Shown: positions 12,082 through 21,830, counted from the stretch's first letter. The stretch: 64,000 bases of DNA from Altericroceibacterium indicum (GCF_009828105.1 NZ_WTYQ01000004.1:124001-188000); one strand, 5' to 3'. Made by a program: numbers and translations. Notes: generated by a model not told the origin, from the letters alone.

Positions 12082-14517
12082 ATGCTCAAAAAGAAGCTCA
12101 TCCACGGAGGGGCGGCAATAGCCGCAGTAACTTTGCTTTCCGCTTGTGGCGGCGGTGGTGGAGGTGATATATCGTCGACCCCTCCGCCGACTTCAGTCCC
12201 TCCTCCGACACCTACACCTGGGCCAACGCCTACCCCCACACCGACGCCAAGCCCAACACCAGTTCCATCTCCCACGCCAACGCCTACCCCCAGCCCAACA
12301 CCAACACCCAGCCCAACTCCCACACCATCACCGGCCCCTGTGAATTATGACACAGCAGAATTTCGTCGTTCCGATGGGCCTGGGCAGCACAACGCTCCGG
12401 CAGCATGGTCCGTTGGAGCTACAGGAGCCGGGGTGACGGTTGCAGTCATCGATAGCGGGATTGATGTTGATAGCCGTGAATTCGCTGGTCGCATTTCCTC
12501 CAAATCTGTCGATATTTATCAGGACCAGACCAATCGAGGTTTCAATGATGAGGATGGCCATGGCACGCATGTATCGATGATCGCGGCGGCAGCGCGAGAC
12601 GATTATGGTATTTTGGGCATGGCGTGGAACGCCACGGTGATGGCGATCCGTTCAGACCGTCCCGGAAGCTGCACAGAAAGCGGGCCTGCGAGCCTGTCCA
12701 GTGGTTGTGCCTTTGAAGACGGCAAAGTCGCAGAGGCTGTCAATTATGCCACCAATAATGGTGCTAAAGTCATCAACATTTCACTCAGCGGTGGGGCGGC
12801 AGGTACAGCTCTTCGCAGTGCTGTTCAAAATGCTGTCAATTCCGGTGTTCTGGTAGTTGTGGCTTCAGGCAATGACGGTGCGGCCCAACCTTCAGGCTAT
12901 GCAACGTCACTTGACAATGCCGCCGCTGGCGGTGTGCTGGTTGTCGGTTCTGTAGATGAAAACGGTCAAATTTCTGACTTTAGCAATAAGGCCGGCGCTA
13001 ATGGCGAAAACTTTTTGACGGCGCGAGGCGAGAATGTCTGCTGCGTCTACGAAAATGGTGCGATCTATCAGTCTTTGGGGAGTGTGTTCCTGTTGAACGG
13101 AACAAGCTTTGCCGCGCCGCAAGTTGCGGGGGCGGCAGCATTGTTGGCACAAGCTTTCCCTTCGCTCACGGGACGGCAGATTGCTGAAATCCTGATCGAA
13201 TCAGCGACAGATGCAGGCGCTACAGGACGCGATAATGTCTATGGCGAAGGCATATTGAATCTCACCAAAGCATTCGAGCCGGCTGGCACCACAAGCCTTG
13301 CTGGAAGCGGCCAGGCGCTGGCGCTCACCGATATTGTAGGTGTTGGTTCACCGGCGATGGGCGATGCTCTGGGGGCAACATCATTAAGCGCCATAGTACT
13401 TGATAAGTATCAGCGGGCTTATAACGTCGAATTGGGTAGTAATCTGCGTGGGGCAGGGGTCGCAGAAAGGCTCTATGGCGCACTGGTTGGCGAGCAGCGG
13501 CAAGCGGCAATGTCTTCTGATGTGGCGTCTGTCGCGTTCACAATTGATGCGCGAGGGGCTTATGGCGAATTGCCTCGGCTGGCGGCGCTGCGTTTGCCGA
13601 ATGAAGATGCTGAGCGGGCACGGATTTTGGCCGCACGTGTGGCATACCGCATTTCACCCAATACACAGTTTGGCTTCGCTTTTGCTCAAGGTGCCGACGG
13701 TCTGGTTGCACAATTGCAGGGGCAGAGCCGCCCAGCCTTTATGATTGCAACTTCGGCAGATGCGGGTGAAGCGGGATTGCAACGTAAGGACATGTCCTTT
13801 GCATTTCGTCGTCAATTCAAAGGCTGGGGTTTGACCGCGAAAGCAGAAAGTGGCCATGTGGTGAGCCGTTCGCGCGAGAAGGTTAACGGAATATGGGGCC
13901 GTGATCAGGATCGCAGCAAGGCGCAAACTTTGGGTTTGGCGGTAGATCGGGCGATTGATAATTGGACAATCTCTGTAGGCGCGGAATGGCTTCAGGAAGA
14001 AAGAACGTTTCTTGGCGGCAGATTCCACGATTCCTTTGGTATTAGGGGCACCAATACAGCCTTTCTTGATGCAGAAGCGGCTTGGAGTTTTGCACGCAAT
14101 TGGCGTTTTGGTGCATCCATTCGCAACGGTTGGAGCAAAGCGTCGGCCGGTGATTCCGTTAGTGCGGGCTCGCAATTGCGGAGTCAGGCTTGGTCAATGG
14201 ATATCGAGCGTTGGGGTGTTTTCGGTCGTGATGACCGGCTTGCCTTCCGCATTGCGCAGCCATTGAGGGTTAGCAGTGGCGGGCTGAAACTGGAATTACC
14301 AGTATCCTATGATTACGATACTTTAAGCCCCGTATATGGCATTCGTGAAATCTCACTGGCCCCTGAAGGGCGTGAAATTATGGGAGAGATGGCTTGGCGC
14401 GGTGCCTTTATGAGAGGCTATGCCGCAGCAAGTGTATATTACCGGCATGAGCCTGGTCATTATGCCAACCTACCCGCCGATAAAGGTATCGCTTTTCGCT
14501 GGAGCACTGACTTCTAA
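12082..14517 (+). CDS. Subtilisin-like (S8) lipoprotein with C-terminal beta-barrel
   Basis: 811 residues from the ATG at 12082; an in-frame ATG at 12046 would only add 12 residues ahead of the signal. The signal peptide ends in a lipobox (LLSAC, Cys22), then a poly-Gly stretch, then about 50 residues of Pro-Thr/Pro-Ser repeats. The peptidase S8 domain carries Asp124 (VIDSGID), His160 (DGHGTH) and Ser342 (NGTSFAAP), the full catalytic triad. The last roughly 350 residues have alternating aromatic/polar strands and end in Phe, as in autotransporter-like barrels. It probably acts at or outside the outer membrane. A lipobox combined with a barrel is uncommon among classical autotransporters. The stop is 3 bp from the convergent gmk stop. 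Confidence 0.88.
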   Translation: MLKKKLIHGGAAIAAVTLLSACGGGGGGDISSTPPPTSVPPPTPTPGPTPTPTPTPSPTPVPSPTPTPTPSPTPTPSPTPTPSPAPVNYDTAEFRRSDGPGQHNAPAAWSVGATGAGVTVAVIDSGIDVDSREFAGRISSKSVDIYQDQTNRGFNDEDGHGTHVSMIAAAARDDYGILGMAWNATVMAIRSDRPGSCTESGPASLSSGCAFEDGKVAEAVNYATNNGAKVINISLSGGAAGTALRSAVQNAVNSGVLVVVASGNDGAAQPSGYATSLDNAAAGGVLVVGSVDENGQISDFSNKAGANGENFLTARGENVCCVYENGAIYQSLGSVFLLNGTSFAAPQVAGAAALLAQAFPSLTGRQIAEILIESATDAGATGRDNVYGEGILNLTKAFEPAGTTSLAGSGQALALTDIVGVGSPAMGDALGATSLSAIVLDKYQRAYNVELGSNLRGAGVAERLYGALVGEQRQAAMSSDVASVAFTIDARGAYGELPRLAALRLPNEDAERARILAARVAYRISPNTQFGFAFAQGADGLVAQLQGQSRPAFMIATSADAGEAGLQRKDMSFAFRRQFKGWGLTAKAESGHVVSRSREKVNGIWGRDQDRSKAQTLGLAVDRAIDNWTISVGAEWLQEERTFLGGRFHDSFGIRGTNTAFLDAEAAWSFARNWRFGASIRNGWSKASAGDSVSAGSQLRSQAWSMDIERWGVFGRDDRLAFRIAQPLRVSSGGLKLELPVSYDYDTLSPVYGIREISLAPEGREIMGEMAWRGAFMRGYAAASVYYRHEPGHYANLPADKGIAFRWSTDF
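12181..12339 (+). repeat. Pro-Thr/Pro-Ser coding repeat in the S8 protease
   Basis: A C-rich low-complexity tract (units such as CCAACGCCTACCCCCAGC) encodes alternating Pro with Thr or Ser for about 50 codons. It forms a spacer between the lipidated N-terminus and the protease domain and is likely to vary in length between strains. Confidence 0.85.
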
Positions 14518-14520
14518 AAG

Positions 14521-15168
14521 CTAAACTGCATCCGGAGCGGTCAGTGTGCGAACAAAATTGACCAGCCCGGTCTGCCGGGACCGACGCATCCGCTCAGCAT
14601 CGAGAATCGTGCGAACCTTTTCGAAGCACGCTTCAATATCGTCATTGATGACCACGTAATCATAGCCATCCCAATGGCTGATTTCCGCACGGGCACGGTC
14701 CATGCGCTTGGTGATGACGTCTTCGCTATCGGTCCCGCGTGAGCGCAGGCGATTCTCTAAGATGTCGATGGCGGGGGGTAGGAGGAAGATACGAACCACA
14801 TCTGCCCCGGCGCGCTGATAGAGCTGCTGTGCCCCCTGCCAGTCCACATCGAATAGAAAGTCGCGGCCCTTTTCCAGACCTTCCATAATGTCGGAACGCG
14901 GAGTGCCGTAACAATTGCCGAAGACTTCGGCATATTCGAGAAAGGCATCTTGTTCTTCGAGTTGATCGAATGTGGCGCGGTCAACGAAGTGATAGTCTTT
15001 CCCGTCCACTTCTCCCGGCCGCATCTCTCGCGTGGTTACAGAAACTGACATTTGCAGATTGTGATGCGATTCAAGGAGCTTGCGTGCGATTGTCGTCTTG
15101 CCTGCACCCGAAGGTGAGGAGAGGATCAGCAGCAAACCTCTGCGATAGTGTGGTTCTGTATGGGCCAT
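14521..15168 (-). CDS. gmk: Guanylate kinase
   Basis: Phosphorylates GMP to GDP. The 215-residue protein has the P-loop SSPSGAGKTT at about 18-27, the GMP-binding segment SVSVTTREMRPGEVDGKDYH, EYAEVFGNCYGTPRS and the lid/Arg region with FLLPP and RLRSRGTDSED. Length and motif order are standard. It is convergent with the S8 protease gene, the two stops being only a few bases apart, so one of the transcripts must read into the other. A conserved hypothetical gene lies 50 bp upstream on the same strand. Confidence 0.97.
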   Translation of the reverse strand: MAHTEPHYRRGLLLILSSPSGAGKTTIARKLLESHHNLQMSVSVTTREMRPGEVDGKDYHFVDRATFDQLEEQDAFLEYAEVFGNCYGTPRSDIMEGLEKGRDFLFDVDWQGAQQLYQRAGADVVRIFLLPPAIDILENRLRSRGTDSEDVITKRMDRARAEISHWDGYDYVVINDDIEACFEKVRTILDAERMRRSRQTGLVNFVRTLTAPDAV

Positions 15169-15218
15169 GTGCGCTGTTGGCGCATGACATGGCCCAAAAT
15201 CAAGCCCTGTAACGCCAA

Positions 15219-15668
15219 TCAGCTCTTCTTCTTGTCATCCAGCAAAGACTTGTCCCCCTCGCGCAAAGCTTTGCGGCGGCTGAGTGAACGGTCGAGCAGA
15301 GCTTTGGCTGTGAGGCCGCCACCAACAATCAGCATGCCTGGGAGGGAGCGAGTCGCGATACGCGCGATGAGGGCGGATGAAATGGTTTCCCCTAGCGAGC
15401 GTTCATCCATGATCGCCCGGCGCTCCTCCTTGGAGTAACGGGTTTTGAGCAGATTTTTTTCAATTCCCAGCCTTAATAGGCGCGCACCTGCGCGGGTGGC
15501 TATATCTGCAATGAGTATATTTGTTGCAGGGTTAGTGCTGGGGCCGGGGACCGTTTTTTCGTTGGAGCCATCCATCGCCAGCCGTTTGCGCATACCCATC
15601 GGGCGTTTGCGCTTCTTCAGTTCGGCTTTGCCTTGCGCTGTTATGCGCGAAATTGGCGATTTCCCCAT
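15219..15668 (-). CDS. Basic conserved-looking protein, unknown function
   Basis: 149 residues, strongly basic, starting MGKSPISRITAQGKAELKKR and ending LLDDKKKS. The centre has short Ala/Ile-rich amphipathic stretches (NILIADIATRAGARLLRLG, SLPGMLIVGGGLTAKALLD), which could be one or two weak membrane or membrane-associated helices. I do not recognise the family. Position between sspB and gmk on the same strand, with 54 and 50 bp spacing, makes an operon plausible. Confidence 0.7.
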   Translation of the reverse strand: MGKSPISRITAQGKAELKKRKRPMGMRKRLAMDGSNEKTVPGPSTNPATNILIADIATRAGARLLRLGIEKNLLKTRYSKEERRAIMDERSLGETISSALIARIATRSLPGMLIVGGGLTAKALLDRSLSRRKALREGDKSLLDDKKKS

Positions 15669-15722
15669 GTGATCCTTGCCCCGTTGCAGCGACGTGCCTG
15701 CATCCGGGGCAGGAACGTCTGG

Positions 15723-16235
15723 TTACTTCTTGCGGCCAAAATCGACCGTGACGACATTAGAGCCATCATCGGAAGTAATGTCTGGGCCGTCTGCCTGTTC
15801 CGCGCCGTCATACGATCCGTCATTTTCGGCATCGTCATGTTGATCAAGTGTGTCGTCTGGCACTTCTGCTTGAAATTGCAGGCCAAAGTCGACGGCAGGA
15901 TCAACAAAAGCGGTGATCGCAGAGAAGGGGACTGTCAGGGCAGAGGGTATCTGATTGAAGCTGAGTCCAACCGAGAACCCATCGTCATCGACGAGCAGAT
16001 CCCAGAACTTGTTCTGCAGAACAATCGTCATTTCATCAGGAAAACGCTCCTGCAAATGCCGAGGGATCGAGACGCCGGGAGCCTGCGTCTTGAAAGTAAT
16101 ATAGAAGTGGTGATTGCCGGGAAGCTGGCTGCCGTTCTTCTGGACTTCTCCCAGAACGCGGCCAACTACGGCGCGCAGGGCTTCCTGTACGATCTCGTCA
16201 TAGGGGATCTGGCTGTCTGGCGTATTGTCGCTCAT
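15723..16235 (-). CDS. sspB: SspB-type ClpXP adaptor
   Basis: SspB tethers ssrA-tagged and other substrates to ClpXP. The 170-residue protein starts at 16235 with MSDNTPDSQIPYDEIVQEAL; a longer frame to 16415 overlaps hisB and has no family likeness. The globular domain contains FYITFKTQAPGVSIP, ERFPDEMTIVLQ and FSVGLSFNQIPSALTVPFSA, typical of the alphaproteobacterial SspB. An acidic disordered tail leads to a short conserved C-terminus VVTVDFGRKK, which in SspB is the ClpX-binding module. It is divergent from hisB; the 94 bp between them serve both. Confidence 0.9.
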   Translation of the reverse strand: MSDNTPDSQIPYDEIVQEALRAVVGRVLGEVQKNGSQLPGNHHFYITFKTQAPGVSIPRHLQERFPDEMTIVLQNKFWDLLVDDDGFSVGLSFNQIPSALTVPFSAITAFVDPAVDFGLQFQAEVPDDTLDQHDDAENDGSYDGAEQADGPDITSDDGSNVVTVDFGRKK

Positions 16236-16329
16236 GGGCGCATGAGTGGCGATGACGAGCGACCCGGTCAAGCGTAAACAGATGCTGTGAGCGATTGATT
16301 CCCACAGTATCGTCCCTATAGGCCACATT

Positions 16330-16923
16330 ATGCGTACTGCCAGAATAGCTCGCACAACCAGCGAAACCGACATCCTCGTCGAGATCAACCTCGACGGCAC
16401 GGGAAAATATGACATTGAGACCGGGATCGGTTTCCTCGATCATATGATCGAGCAGTTTTCCCGGCACTCTCTGATTGACGTCACTCTCAAAGTGAACGGT
16501 GATCTCCATGTAGACCAGCACCATACGACTGAAGATAGCGCGCTGGCACTGGGTCAGGCGATTACGCAGGCGCTGGGTGATAAAGCCGGAATTGGCCGTT
16601 ATGGCACTGCCTATTCACCGATGGATGAGACGCTGGCACGCGTGGCGCTTGATATTTCTGGCCGCCCCTATCTGGTGTGGAATGCAAAATTCACACAGGA
16701 AAAGCTGGGTGAACTCGATACCGAGTTGATCGATCACTGGTTCCATTCGATCTCGCAGACGGCTGGCATCACGCTGCATATCGAACGGCTATATGGTCAG
16801 AATAACCATCATATCTGCGAAGCCATTTTTAAAGGCTTTGCCCGTGCCATGCGCATGGCGGTGGAGGCCGACTCGCGCAAGCAAGGGGCAATTCCTTCCA
16901 CCAAGGGCCAACTCGGGGGCTGA
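16330..16923 (+). CDS. hisB: Imidazoleglycerol-phosphate dehydratase
   Basis: Dehydrates imidazoleglycerol phosphate to imidazole-acetol phosphate in histidine synthesis. 197 residues, the monofunctional form. The duplicated metal-binding motifs are present: [14 protein letters not shown] with DQHHTTEDS, and [10 protein letters not shown] with [11 protein letters not shown]. The N-terminus [20 protein letters not shown] is typical. It is the first gene of hisB-hisH-hisA-hisF. hisG, hisD, hisC and hisI are not in the window, so the pathway is split in this genome. Confidence 0.97.
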   Translation: MRTARIARTTSETDILVEINLDGTGKYDIETGIGFLDHMIEQFSRHSLIDVTLKVNGDLHVDQHHTTEDSALALGQAITQALGDKAGIGRYGTAYSPMDETLARVALDISGRPYLVWNAKFTQEKLGELDTELIDHWFHSISQTAGITLHIERLYGQNNHHICEAIFKGFARAMRMAVEADSRKQGAIPSTKGQLGG

Positions 16924-16932
16924 GGAAACATT

Positions 16933-17562
16933 ATGGCTGAAGCACTCGCCCTCATTGATTACGGGGCCGGAAACCTTCACTCGGTTAATAATGCGCTGAT
17001 TGCTGCCGGGGCACAGCATGTTGCGGTAACGGCGGACCCTGATCTGGTGCGCGGTGCGCGGCGAATTGTGTTACCGGGTGTTGGCTCTTTCAAGGCCTGT
17101 GCGGAAGGCCTGCGCGCCATTCCGGGTATGGAAGAGGCGTTGACTGAGCGCGTGGTGCGCGATGGTGTGCCGTTCCTCGGTATCTGCGTGGGCATGCAAT
17201 TGCTGGCGACACGCGGGCTGGAACACGGTGTAACGCCAGGCCTTGGCTGGATTGCCGGGGATGTAGTGCCAATTGAACGCACCGACCCTGCAATCAAGGT
17301 GCCGCATATGGGCTGGAATGATGTGTCGCTCATGCCACACCATGATGGCGCTGAATTGTTGGAGGGAGGGGAGGCTTACTTTCTCCATTCCTATCATTTT
17401 GAACCTGAAAGTGGCCAGGATATTGCCGCCATGACTGATCATGGCGGCGGCCTCGTGGCTGCTATCGCACGTGACAATATGCTTGGGGTGCAATTCCACC
17501 CCGAAAAGAGCCAGGCGTTTGGCCTGTCATTGCTTGGCCGTTTTCTGGAGTGGATGCCATGA
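16933..17562 (+). CDS. hisH: Imidazole glycerol phosphate synthase, glutaminase subunit
   Basis: Class I glutamine amidotransferase that hands ammonia to HisF. 209 residues with the triad Cys85 (GICVGMQ), His189 and Glu191 (GVQFHPEKSQ). The N-terminus ALIDYGAGNLHSV and GWNDV are characteristic. It starts 9 bp after hisB and overlaps hisA by four bases (ATGA), indicating coupled translation. Confidence 0.98.
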   Translation: MAEALALIDYGAGNLHSVNNALIAAGAQHVAVTADPDLVRGARRIVLPGVGSFKACAEGLRAIPGMEEALTERVVRDGVPFLGICVGMQLLATRGLEHGVTPGLGWIAGDVVPIERTDPAIKVPHMGWNDVSLMPHHDGAELLEGGEAYFLHSYHFEPESGQDIAAMTDHGGGLVAAIARDNMLGVQFHPEKSQAFGLSLLGRFLEWMP

Positions 17563-18287
17563 TCGTCTTTCCCGCCATTGATCTCAAAGGGGGGCAGGTG
17601 GTTCGCCTGGCCGAAGGCGATATGGATCGCGCCACTGTCTATGGTGACAACCCTGCAGCGCAAGCGCAATTGTTCGCCGATGCAGGCTCTATGCATCTGC
17701 ATGTGGTCGATCTTGATGGTGCCTTTGCGGGTGAAAGCCGTAATCGCGAAGCGGTTGAAGCCATTGTGGAGAGCTTCCCTGGCCATGTGCAATTGGGCGG
17801 TGGTATCCGTTCGCCTGAAGCGGTGGAAGGCTGGTTCAACCTAGGCGTCAGCCGCATCGTTATTGGCAGCGCAGCGCTGACCGATCCGCAATTTGTCAAA
17901 GACATGGCGCGTGAATGGGAAAATGGCATTGTCGTGGCTGTTGATGCCCGCGATGGCATGGTCGCAACCGAAGGCTGGGCCAAGATTTCCGATATTCCCG
18001 CAGCCGATATGGCACGCCGCTTTGAAGATGCCGGTGTTGCCAGTCTCCTGTTTACCGACATTGGCCGCGATGGATTGCTGAAAGGCTGCAACATCGATGC
18101 AACGGTCGAACTTGCTCGGCAGACCAACATGCCTGTGATTGCGAGTGGAGGAGTAAAGGGGCTGGACGACATCAGACTCCTCGCACTTCACGCAGAAGAT
18201 GGCATCGAGGGCGTCATTACTGGCCGTGCATTATATGATGGCCGTCTCGATCTGGCGGCTGCTTTGCAAATGGCAGAACGGGCATGA
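17559..18287 (+). CDS. hisA: ProFAR isomerase
   Basis: Isomerises ProFAR to PRFAR by an Amadori rearrangement. The 242-residue beta/alpha barrel starts [17 protein letters not shown] at 17559; a GTG three codons earlier (17550) is less likely because the family starts at MIVFPAID. Catalytic Asp8 (AIDLKGG) and a second Asp near 127 (VAVDARDG) are in place, and phosphate-binding GGGIRS and ASGGVKG are present. It overlaps hisH and hisF by four bases each. Confidence 0.98.
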   Translation: MIVFPAIDLKGGQVVRLAEGDMDRATVYGDNPAAQAQLFADAGSMHLHVVDLDGAFAGESRNREAVEAIVESFPGHVQLGGGIRSPEAVEGWFNLGVSRIVIGSAALTDPQFVKDMAREWENGIVVAVDARDGMVATEGWAKISDIPAADMARRFEDAGVASLLFTDIGRDGLLKGCNIDATVELARQTNMPVIASGGVKGLDDIRLLALHAEDGIEGVITGRALYDGRLDLAAALQMAERA

Positions 18288-19045
18288 CAGTTCGGGTCCG
18301 CGTCATTCCATGCCTTGATGTGGCCGATGGCCGCGTGGTGAAGGGCGTCAATTTCGTTGATCTCAAAGATGCGGGTGATCCGGTTGAGCAGGCGCAGGCC
18401 TATGACAAGGCTGGGGCGGATGAGCTGTGCTTTCTCGACATTTCCGCCACTCATGAAGGTCGTGGCACTCTGCTCGACATCGTGCAGCGAACCGCGAAAG
18501 TATGCTTCATGCCGCTGACGGTGGGTGGGGGCGTGCGTTCGGTCGAGGATGCAAGGGCGCTCCTATTGGCCGGGGCAGACAAGGTGGCGGTGAATTCTGC
18601 CGCGGTTGATCGTCCCGAAGTTGTCAAAGATATCGCTGAAAAGATGGGCAACCAATGTGTGGTGGCATCTGTCGATGCACGCCGTGCAGGGGAGGGCTGG
18701 GAAATCTTCACTCATGGCGGCCGCCGTGCGACCGGCATTGATGCGATCGAACATGCGAAGAAACTGGCTGCTCTGGGGGCAGGCGAATTGTTGGTTACAT
18801 CGATGGATGGAGACGGCACCCAGAAAGGTTACGACCTTGCATTAACTCGGGCCATTGCTGACAATGTGGGCATTCCGGTTGTGGCCAGTGGCGGTGTTGG
18901 CAATCTTCAGCATCTGGTTGACGGGGTGAAGGAAGGCCATGCCAGCGCGGTTCTCGCGGCGTCGATCTTCCATTTCGGTACTTACAGTATCGCTGATGCC
19001 CATGGAGCCTTACGGGCGGCGGGCATACCGGCGCGTGGTTCCTAA
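18284..19045 (+). CDS. hisF: Imidazole glycerol phosphate synthase, cyclase subunit
   Basis: Forms IGP and AICAR from PRFAR with ammonia from HisH. 253 residues, a beta/alpha barrel with catalytic Asp at 11 (IPCLDVADG) and about 130 ([10 protein letters not shown]). GGGVRS and ASGGVGN bind the substrate phosphates. Standard length. It overlaps hisA by four bases. Imperfect inverted repeats follow the stop (19050-19100), but no clean terminator. Confidence 0.98.
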   Translation: MTVRVRVIPCLDVADGRVVKGVNFVDLKDAGDPVEQAQAYDKAGADELCFLDISATHEGRGTLLDIVQRTAKVCFMPLTVGGGVRSVEDARALLLAGADKVAVNSAAVDRPEVVKDIAEKMGNQCVVASVDARRAGEGWEIFTHGGRRATGIDAIEHAKKLAALGAGELLVTSMDGDGTQKGYDLALTRAIADNVGIPVVASGGVGNLQHLVDGVKEGHASAVLAASIFHFGTYSIADAHGALRAAGIPARGS

Positions 19046-19132
19046 AACCTAGGTAAAATACTAGGTGTTGCTAACGAATTGCGCTAAGCAACAAAAGTTT
19101 GCTGAGCAAAATTCGCTTTGTTTGATCTGAAT

Positions 19133-19345
19133 ATGTGGAACGTTTCCATCAAGAATATCCCTGCCTTTCTGGTTGTCTGTAGCATGTTGTTCGTAGCCAG
19201 TCCCGCATGGGCCAGTGGCGCGCAAGTGCCAGAAGCGTCTAACCTTTTGATCTTTGCGCTGGGGGTTTTTGGTGTGGTCATCGGTCGACGCCTGTCACGG
19301 CGGCCGAAGCAGAAAGACCCGCATGATGATAAGCCTGACGAGTAG
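19133..19345 (+). CDS. Tiny secreted protein that is little more than a signal peptide plus PEP-CTERM-like anchor
   Basis: 70 residues from the ATG at 19133 (a TTG at 19118 in frame is an alternative). Residues 1-27 form a signal peptide (KNIPAFLVVCSMLFVASPAWA). Only about four residues later comes QVPEASNLLIFALGVFG, then GRRLSRR at 51-57 and an acidic tail. This matches the PEP-CTERM architecture (PEP, hydrophobic helix, Arg cluster). No ribosome site is evident. It sits between hisF and hisE, and its role is unknown. A chance reading frame is possible, but the tripartite C-terminus is hard to get by chance. Confidence 0.6.
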   Translation: MWNVSIKNIPAFLVVCSMLFVASPAWASGAQVPEASNLLIFALGVFGVVIGRRLSRRPKQKDPHDDKPDE

Positions 19346-19404
19346 GGTCGCGCTTGGCTCTCAGTGCTTGACGATCCCTGCGCTTTGCTTCCATTGCAAC
19401 AGCT

Positions 19405-19719
19405 ATGGATATGCTGAATCGCCTCGAAGAGACTATTGCCGAACGACGCAAAGCGTCCCCCGATGCAAGCTATGTCGCCAAGCTGCATGATCGCGGGCTC
19501 CCTGTTATTGCGCGTAAGTTCGGGGAGGAGGCGGTGGAAGCCGTTGTCGCGGCCCTGTCGGAAGACCGTCAGGAACTGGTTGGTGAAGCAGCGGACGTTC
19601 TGTTTCACCTGCTCGTGATGCTTGGTGCGAGGGATGTGACGCTCTCAGATGTGATGGCAGAACTGGAACGGCGTGAAGGTACATCCGGGATTGTTGAAAA
19701 AGCGTCGAGGAGTGCCTGA
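19405..19719 (+). CDS. hisE: Phosphoribosyl-ATP pyrophosphatase
   Basis: Hydrolyses phosphoribosyl-ATP to phosphoribosyl-AMP, step 2 of histidine synthesis. 104 residues of the MazG-like all-alpha fold with metal-binding EEAVEAVVAAL and EAADVLFHLLVML. Single-domain form, not fused to HisI. The start has no clear ribosome site; ATG at 19411 is an alternative. Its stop overlaps the next start (TGATG), coupling it to the HIT gene. Confidence 0.95.
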   Translation: MDMLNRLEETIAERRKASPDASYVAKLHDRGLPVIARKFGEEAVEAVVAALSEDRQELVGEAADVLFHLLVMLGARDVTLSDVMAELERREGTSGIVEKASRSA

Positions 19720-20096
19720 TGCCGATTGATGCAACGCTGCCTTACGATGATGAAAACATCTTCGCCAAAATCCTCCGTGGGGAAATCCCCTCAAAGAAGG
19801 TCTATGAGGATGAGTGGGCTTATGCCTTCCATGACATAGCTCCTCAGGCCCCTTTGCATATTCTGGTGATCCCCAAGGGACGATACGTCAGTTGGGATGA
19901 CTTCAGCGCCAAGGCCAGCGCAGATGAGATTGCAGGCTTTGTCAGGGCTGTGGGCACAATTGCACGGGACCATGATCTGGTCGAGCCGGGCTATCGATTG
20001 CTTGGCAATGTGGGCGCTGATGGCGGGCAGGAAGTGCCCCATCTTCATGTTCATTTGTTTGGCGGCAAGCCGCTTGGGCGGATGATTTCCGCCTGA
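19719..20096 (+). CDS. HIT family nucleotide-binding protein (Hint-like)
   Basis: 125 residues with the histidine triad HLHVHLFGG near residues 110-118, N-terminal ENIFAKILRGEIPSKKVYED and APLHILVIPKG, all typical of bacterial HinT-like purine nucleoside phosphoramidases. It overlaps hisE by one base; hisE-HIT pairing is common in alphaproteobacteria. The physiological substrate is not known. Confidence 0.95.
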   Translation: MPIDATLPYDDENIFAKILRGEIPSKKVYEDEWAYAFHDIAPQAPLHILVIPKGRYVSWDDFSAKASADEIAGFVRAVGTIARDHDLVEPGYRLLGNVGADGGQEVPHLHVHLFGGKPLGRMISA

Positions 20097-20155
20097 AGAC
20101 GGCCTCCTTTCTGGAAAACGCAAGCATTTTATCGCTTTAGTGGCGCAACCTGTCG

Positions 20156-20659
20156 ATGGAGCTTGATGCGCAGCTCCCGTCGCAGCTAAGCGATGGAGCG
20201 ATGGACATCGCACTGGAACCTCAAGGCGGACGATTCGACGGGCACAGGCATCTGTTCCCCGTGCGGGTCTATTATGAAGATACAGACCTTTCCGGTATCG
20301 TGTACCACGCAAACTATCTGAGATGGTTTGAACGTGCCCGTTCCGATATGCTGCGCCTTCTGGATATCGATCAGCGTGCCGCGATCGAGGCAGGCGAAGG
20401 GGCATATGCCGTTTCTGAATTGAACCTTCGTTACCGTTCACCCGCAAAGCTGGAAGATGCTGTGGTGATCGAAAGCGTCGTATCGGAACTTCGCGGCGCC
20501 AGCGTGCGTTTGATCCAGCGTGCGTTCAGGAAGGACCGTCTTTTAGTAGACGCTACTGTACGTGTTGGTTTCGTTTCACTCGATGGTCGCCCGCGCCGCC
20601 AACCAGATATTTGGCGAGCGGCTTTTAAAACGATTATTTCCCAGGGAACCCCTGAATGA
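20156..20659 (+). CDS. ybgC: Tol-Pal-associated acyl-CoA thioesterase
   Basis: Hotdog-fold 4-hydroxybenzoyl-CoA-type thioesterase, first gene of the tol-pal cluster. 167 residues. The active-site region VYYEDTDLSGIVYHANYLRW (about 38-57) contains the catalytic Asp, and YRSPAKLEDAV follows. The N-terminal 30 residues before it are longer than usual, so the ATG at 20201 is a possible alternative start. Its stop overlaps tolQ by four bases, supporting one operon ybgC-tolQ-R-A-B-pal. Confidence 0.93.
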   Translation: MELDAQLPSQLSDGAMDIALEPQGGRFDGHRHLFPVRVYYEDTDLSGIVYHANYLRWFERARSDMLRLLDIDQRAAIEAGEGAYAVSELNLRYRSPAKLEDAVVIESVVSELRGASVRLIQRAFRKDRLLVDATVRVGFVSLDGRPRRQPDIWRAAFKTIISQGTPE

Positions 20660-21369
20660 CTTCGCTTTCGTTACTTTCTGCCTCGTCTCTCTCCGTTCCC
20701 ACACGGCTTGACCCGATCCAGCTTTTTATAGACGCGGATATCGTTGTTCAGTTGGTAATGGCGGGATTGCTGCTTGCCAGCATCTGGTGCTGGACGATCA
20801 TCGTCAGCTTCTCGATGCGCATCGCCGGTGTAAAACGGCGCAGCAGCCATTTTGAAGAAGAGTTCTGGGACAGTGAAAATCCCGAGCAATTGCTCGTCGG
20901 CAAGCGTAAAAAGGATAACCCCTCTGCGCGCGTCGCGGTGGCGGGGTTAAACGAACTGCGCAAATCAACAGAAGCCAAAGCCCAGCCGATCGATCGCGAT
21001 GGAATTCGTCAGCGTGTAGCTTTGGCAATGGAAGGGCAGGTTGCAGAAGAAGCTGACCGCTTGGCCGATAGGTTGAATTTCCTGGCCACTACAGGCTCCG
21101 TAGCCCCCTTTGTGGGTCTGTTCGGTACCGTTTGGGGTATCATGAACAGCTTTTTCCAGATCGGATCACAGCAGAATAGCTCTCTTGCAGTGGTGGCGCC
21201 CGGGATTTCGGAAGCCCTGTTCGCAACCGCTATTGGCCTGTTCGCAGCTATTCCTGCGGTTATTGCCTACAACCGCTTCGGGCACCGTGTGAACAGTTTT
21301 GAATCTCGCCTCCAGCGCTTCGCAGACCGTGTTCAGGCACAGATTAGCCGCGAGTTGGAGGGCGCCTGA
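20656..21369 (+). CDS. tolQ: TolQ, proton channel subunit of Tol-Pal
   Basis: Inner-membrane subunit that with TolR energises TolA from the proton gradient, needed for outer-membrane constriction at division. 237 residues with three membrane segments: about 28-50 (IVVQLVMAGLLLASIWCWTI), 140-160 (APFVGLFGTVWGIMNSF) and 175-200 (GISEALFATAIGLFAAIPAVIAYN). The ExbB/TolQ signature is clear. It overlaps ybgC and tolR. Confidence 0.97.
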   Translation: MTSLSLLSASSLSVPTRLDPIQLFIDADIVVQLVMAGLLLASIWCWTIIVSFSMRIAGVKRRSSHFEEEFWDSENPEQLLVGKRKKDNPSARVAVAGLNELRKSTEAKAQPIDRDGIRQRVALAMEGQVAEEADRLADRLNFLATTGSVAPFVGLFGTVWGIMNSFFQIGSQQNSSLAVVAPGISEALFATAIGLFAAIPAVIAYNRFGHRVNSFESRLQRFADRVQAQISRELEGA

Positions 21370-21821
21370 TGGCCATGGGTGCCATGTCTTCAGGCAGACC
21401 GCCCCGTCGAGGACGGGGGTCTCGCCGGACGCCAATCGCCGAGATTAATATCACGCCAATGGTTGATGTGATGCTGGTGCTTCTGATCATTTTCATGGTC
21501 ACGGCACCACTTCTCACGGCAGGCGTTCCGATTGAATTGCCAGATAGCCGGGCAGAAGCGCTGGAACAGCAGCAGGATCAGATCACCGTGTCGATTGATT
21601 CTGCTGGCTATATCCATATTGACGATGAGCCTGTGCCGCTGGGTGCTTTTGCTGAGCGCCTTGCTGCGATTGCTCCTACAGCAGAGAAAAAGCCGCTGGT
21701 GACATTGCGTGCGGATCGCAGCCTTGAATATGCTCGCGTGATGGCCGTCATGGGTGAACTCAATAATGCTGGTTTCAACAGCATTTCATTGGTCACCAAT
21801 AGTTCAGAAAAGGCCCCATAA
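21369..21821 (+). CDS. tolR: TolR, ExbD/TolR-family subunit
   Basis: Partner of TolQ. 150 residues; a basic N-terminus (SGRPPRRGRGSRRTP), then AEINITPMVDVMLVLLIIFM at about 23-42 with the protonatable Asp in the single membrane helix, then a periplasmic domain (VTLRADRSLEYARVMAVMGE). The start overlaps the tolQ stop (TGATG). Nine base pairs separate it from tolA. Confidence 0.97.
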   Translation: MAMGAMSSGRPPRRGRGSRRTPIAEINITPMVDVMLVLLIIFMVTAPLLTAGVPIELPDSRAEALEQQQDQITVSIDSAGYIHIDDEPVPLGAFAERLAAIAPTAEKKPLVTLRADRSLEYARVMAVMGELNNAGFNSISLVTNSSEKAP

Positions 21822-21830
21822 CTCTTAACT

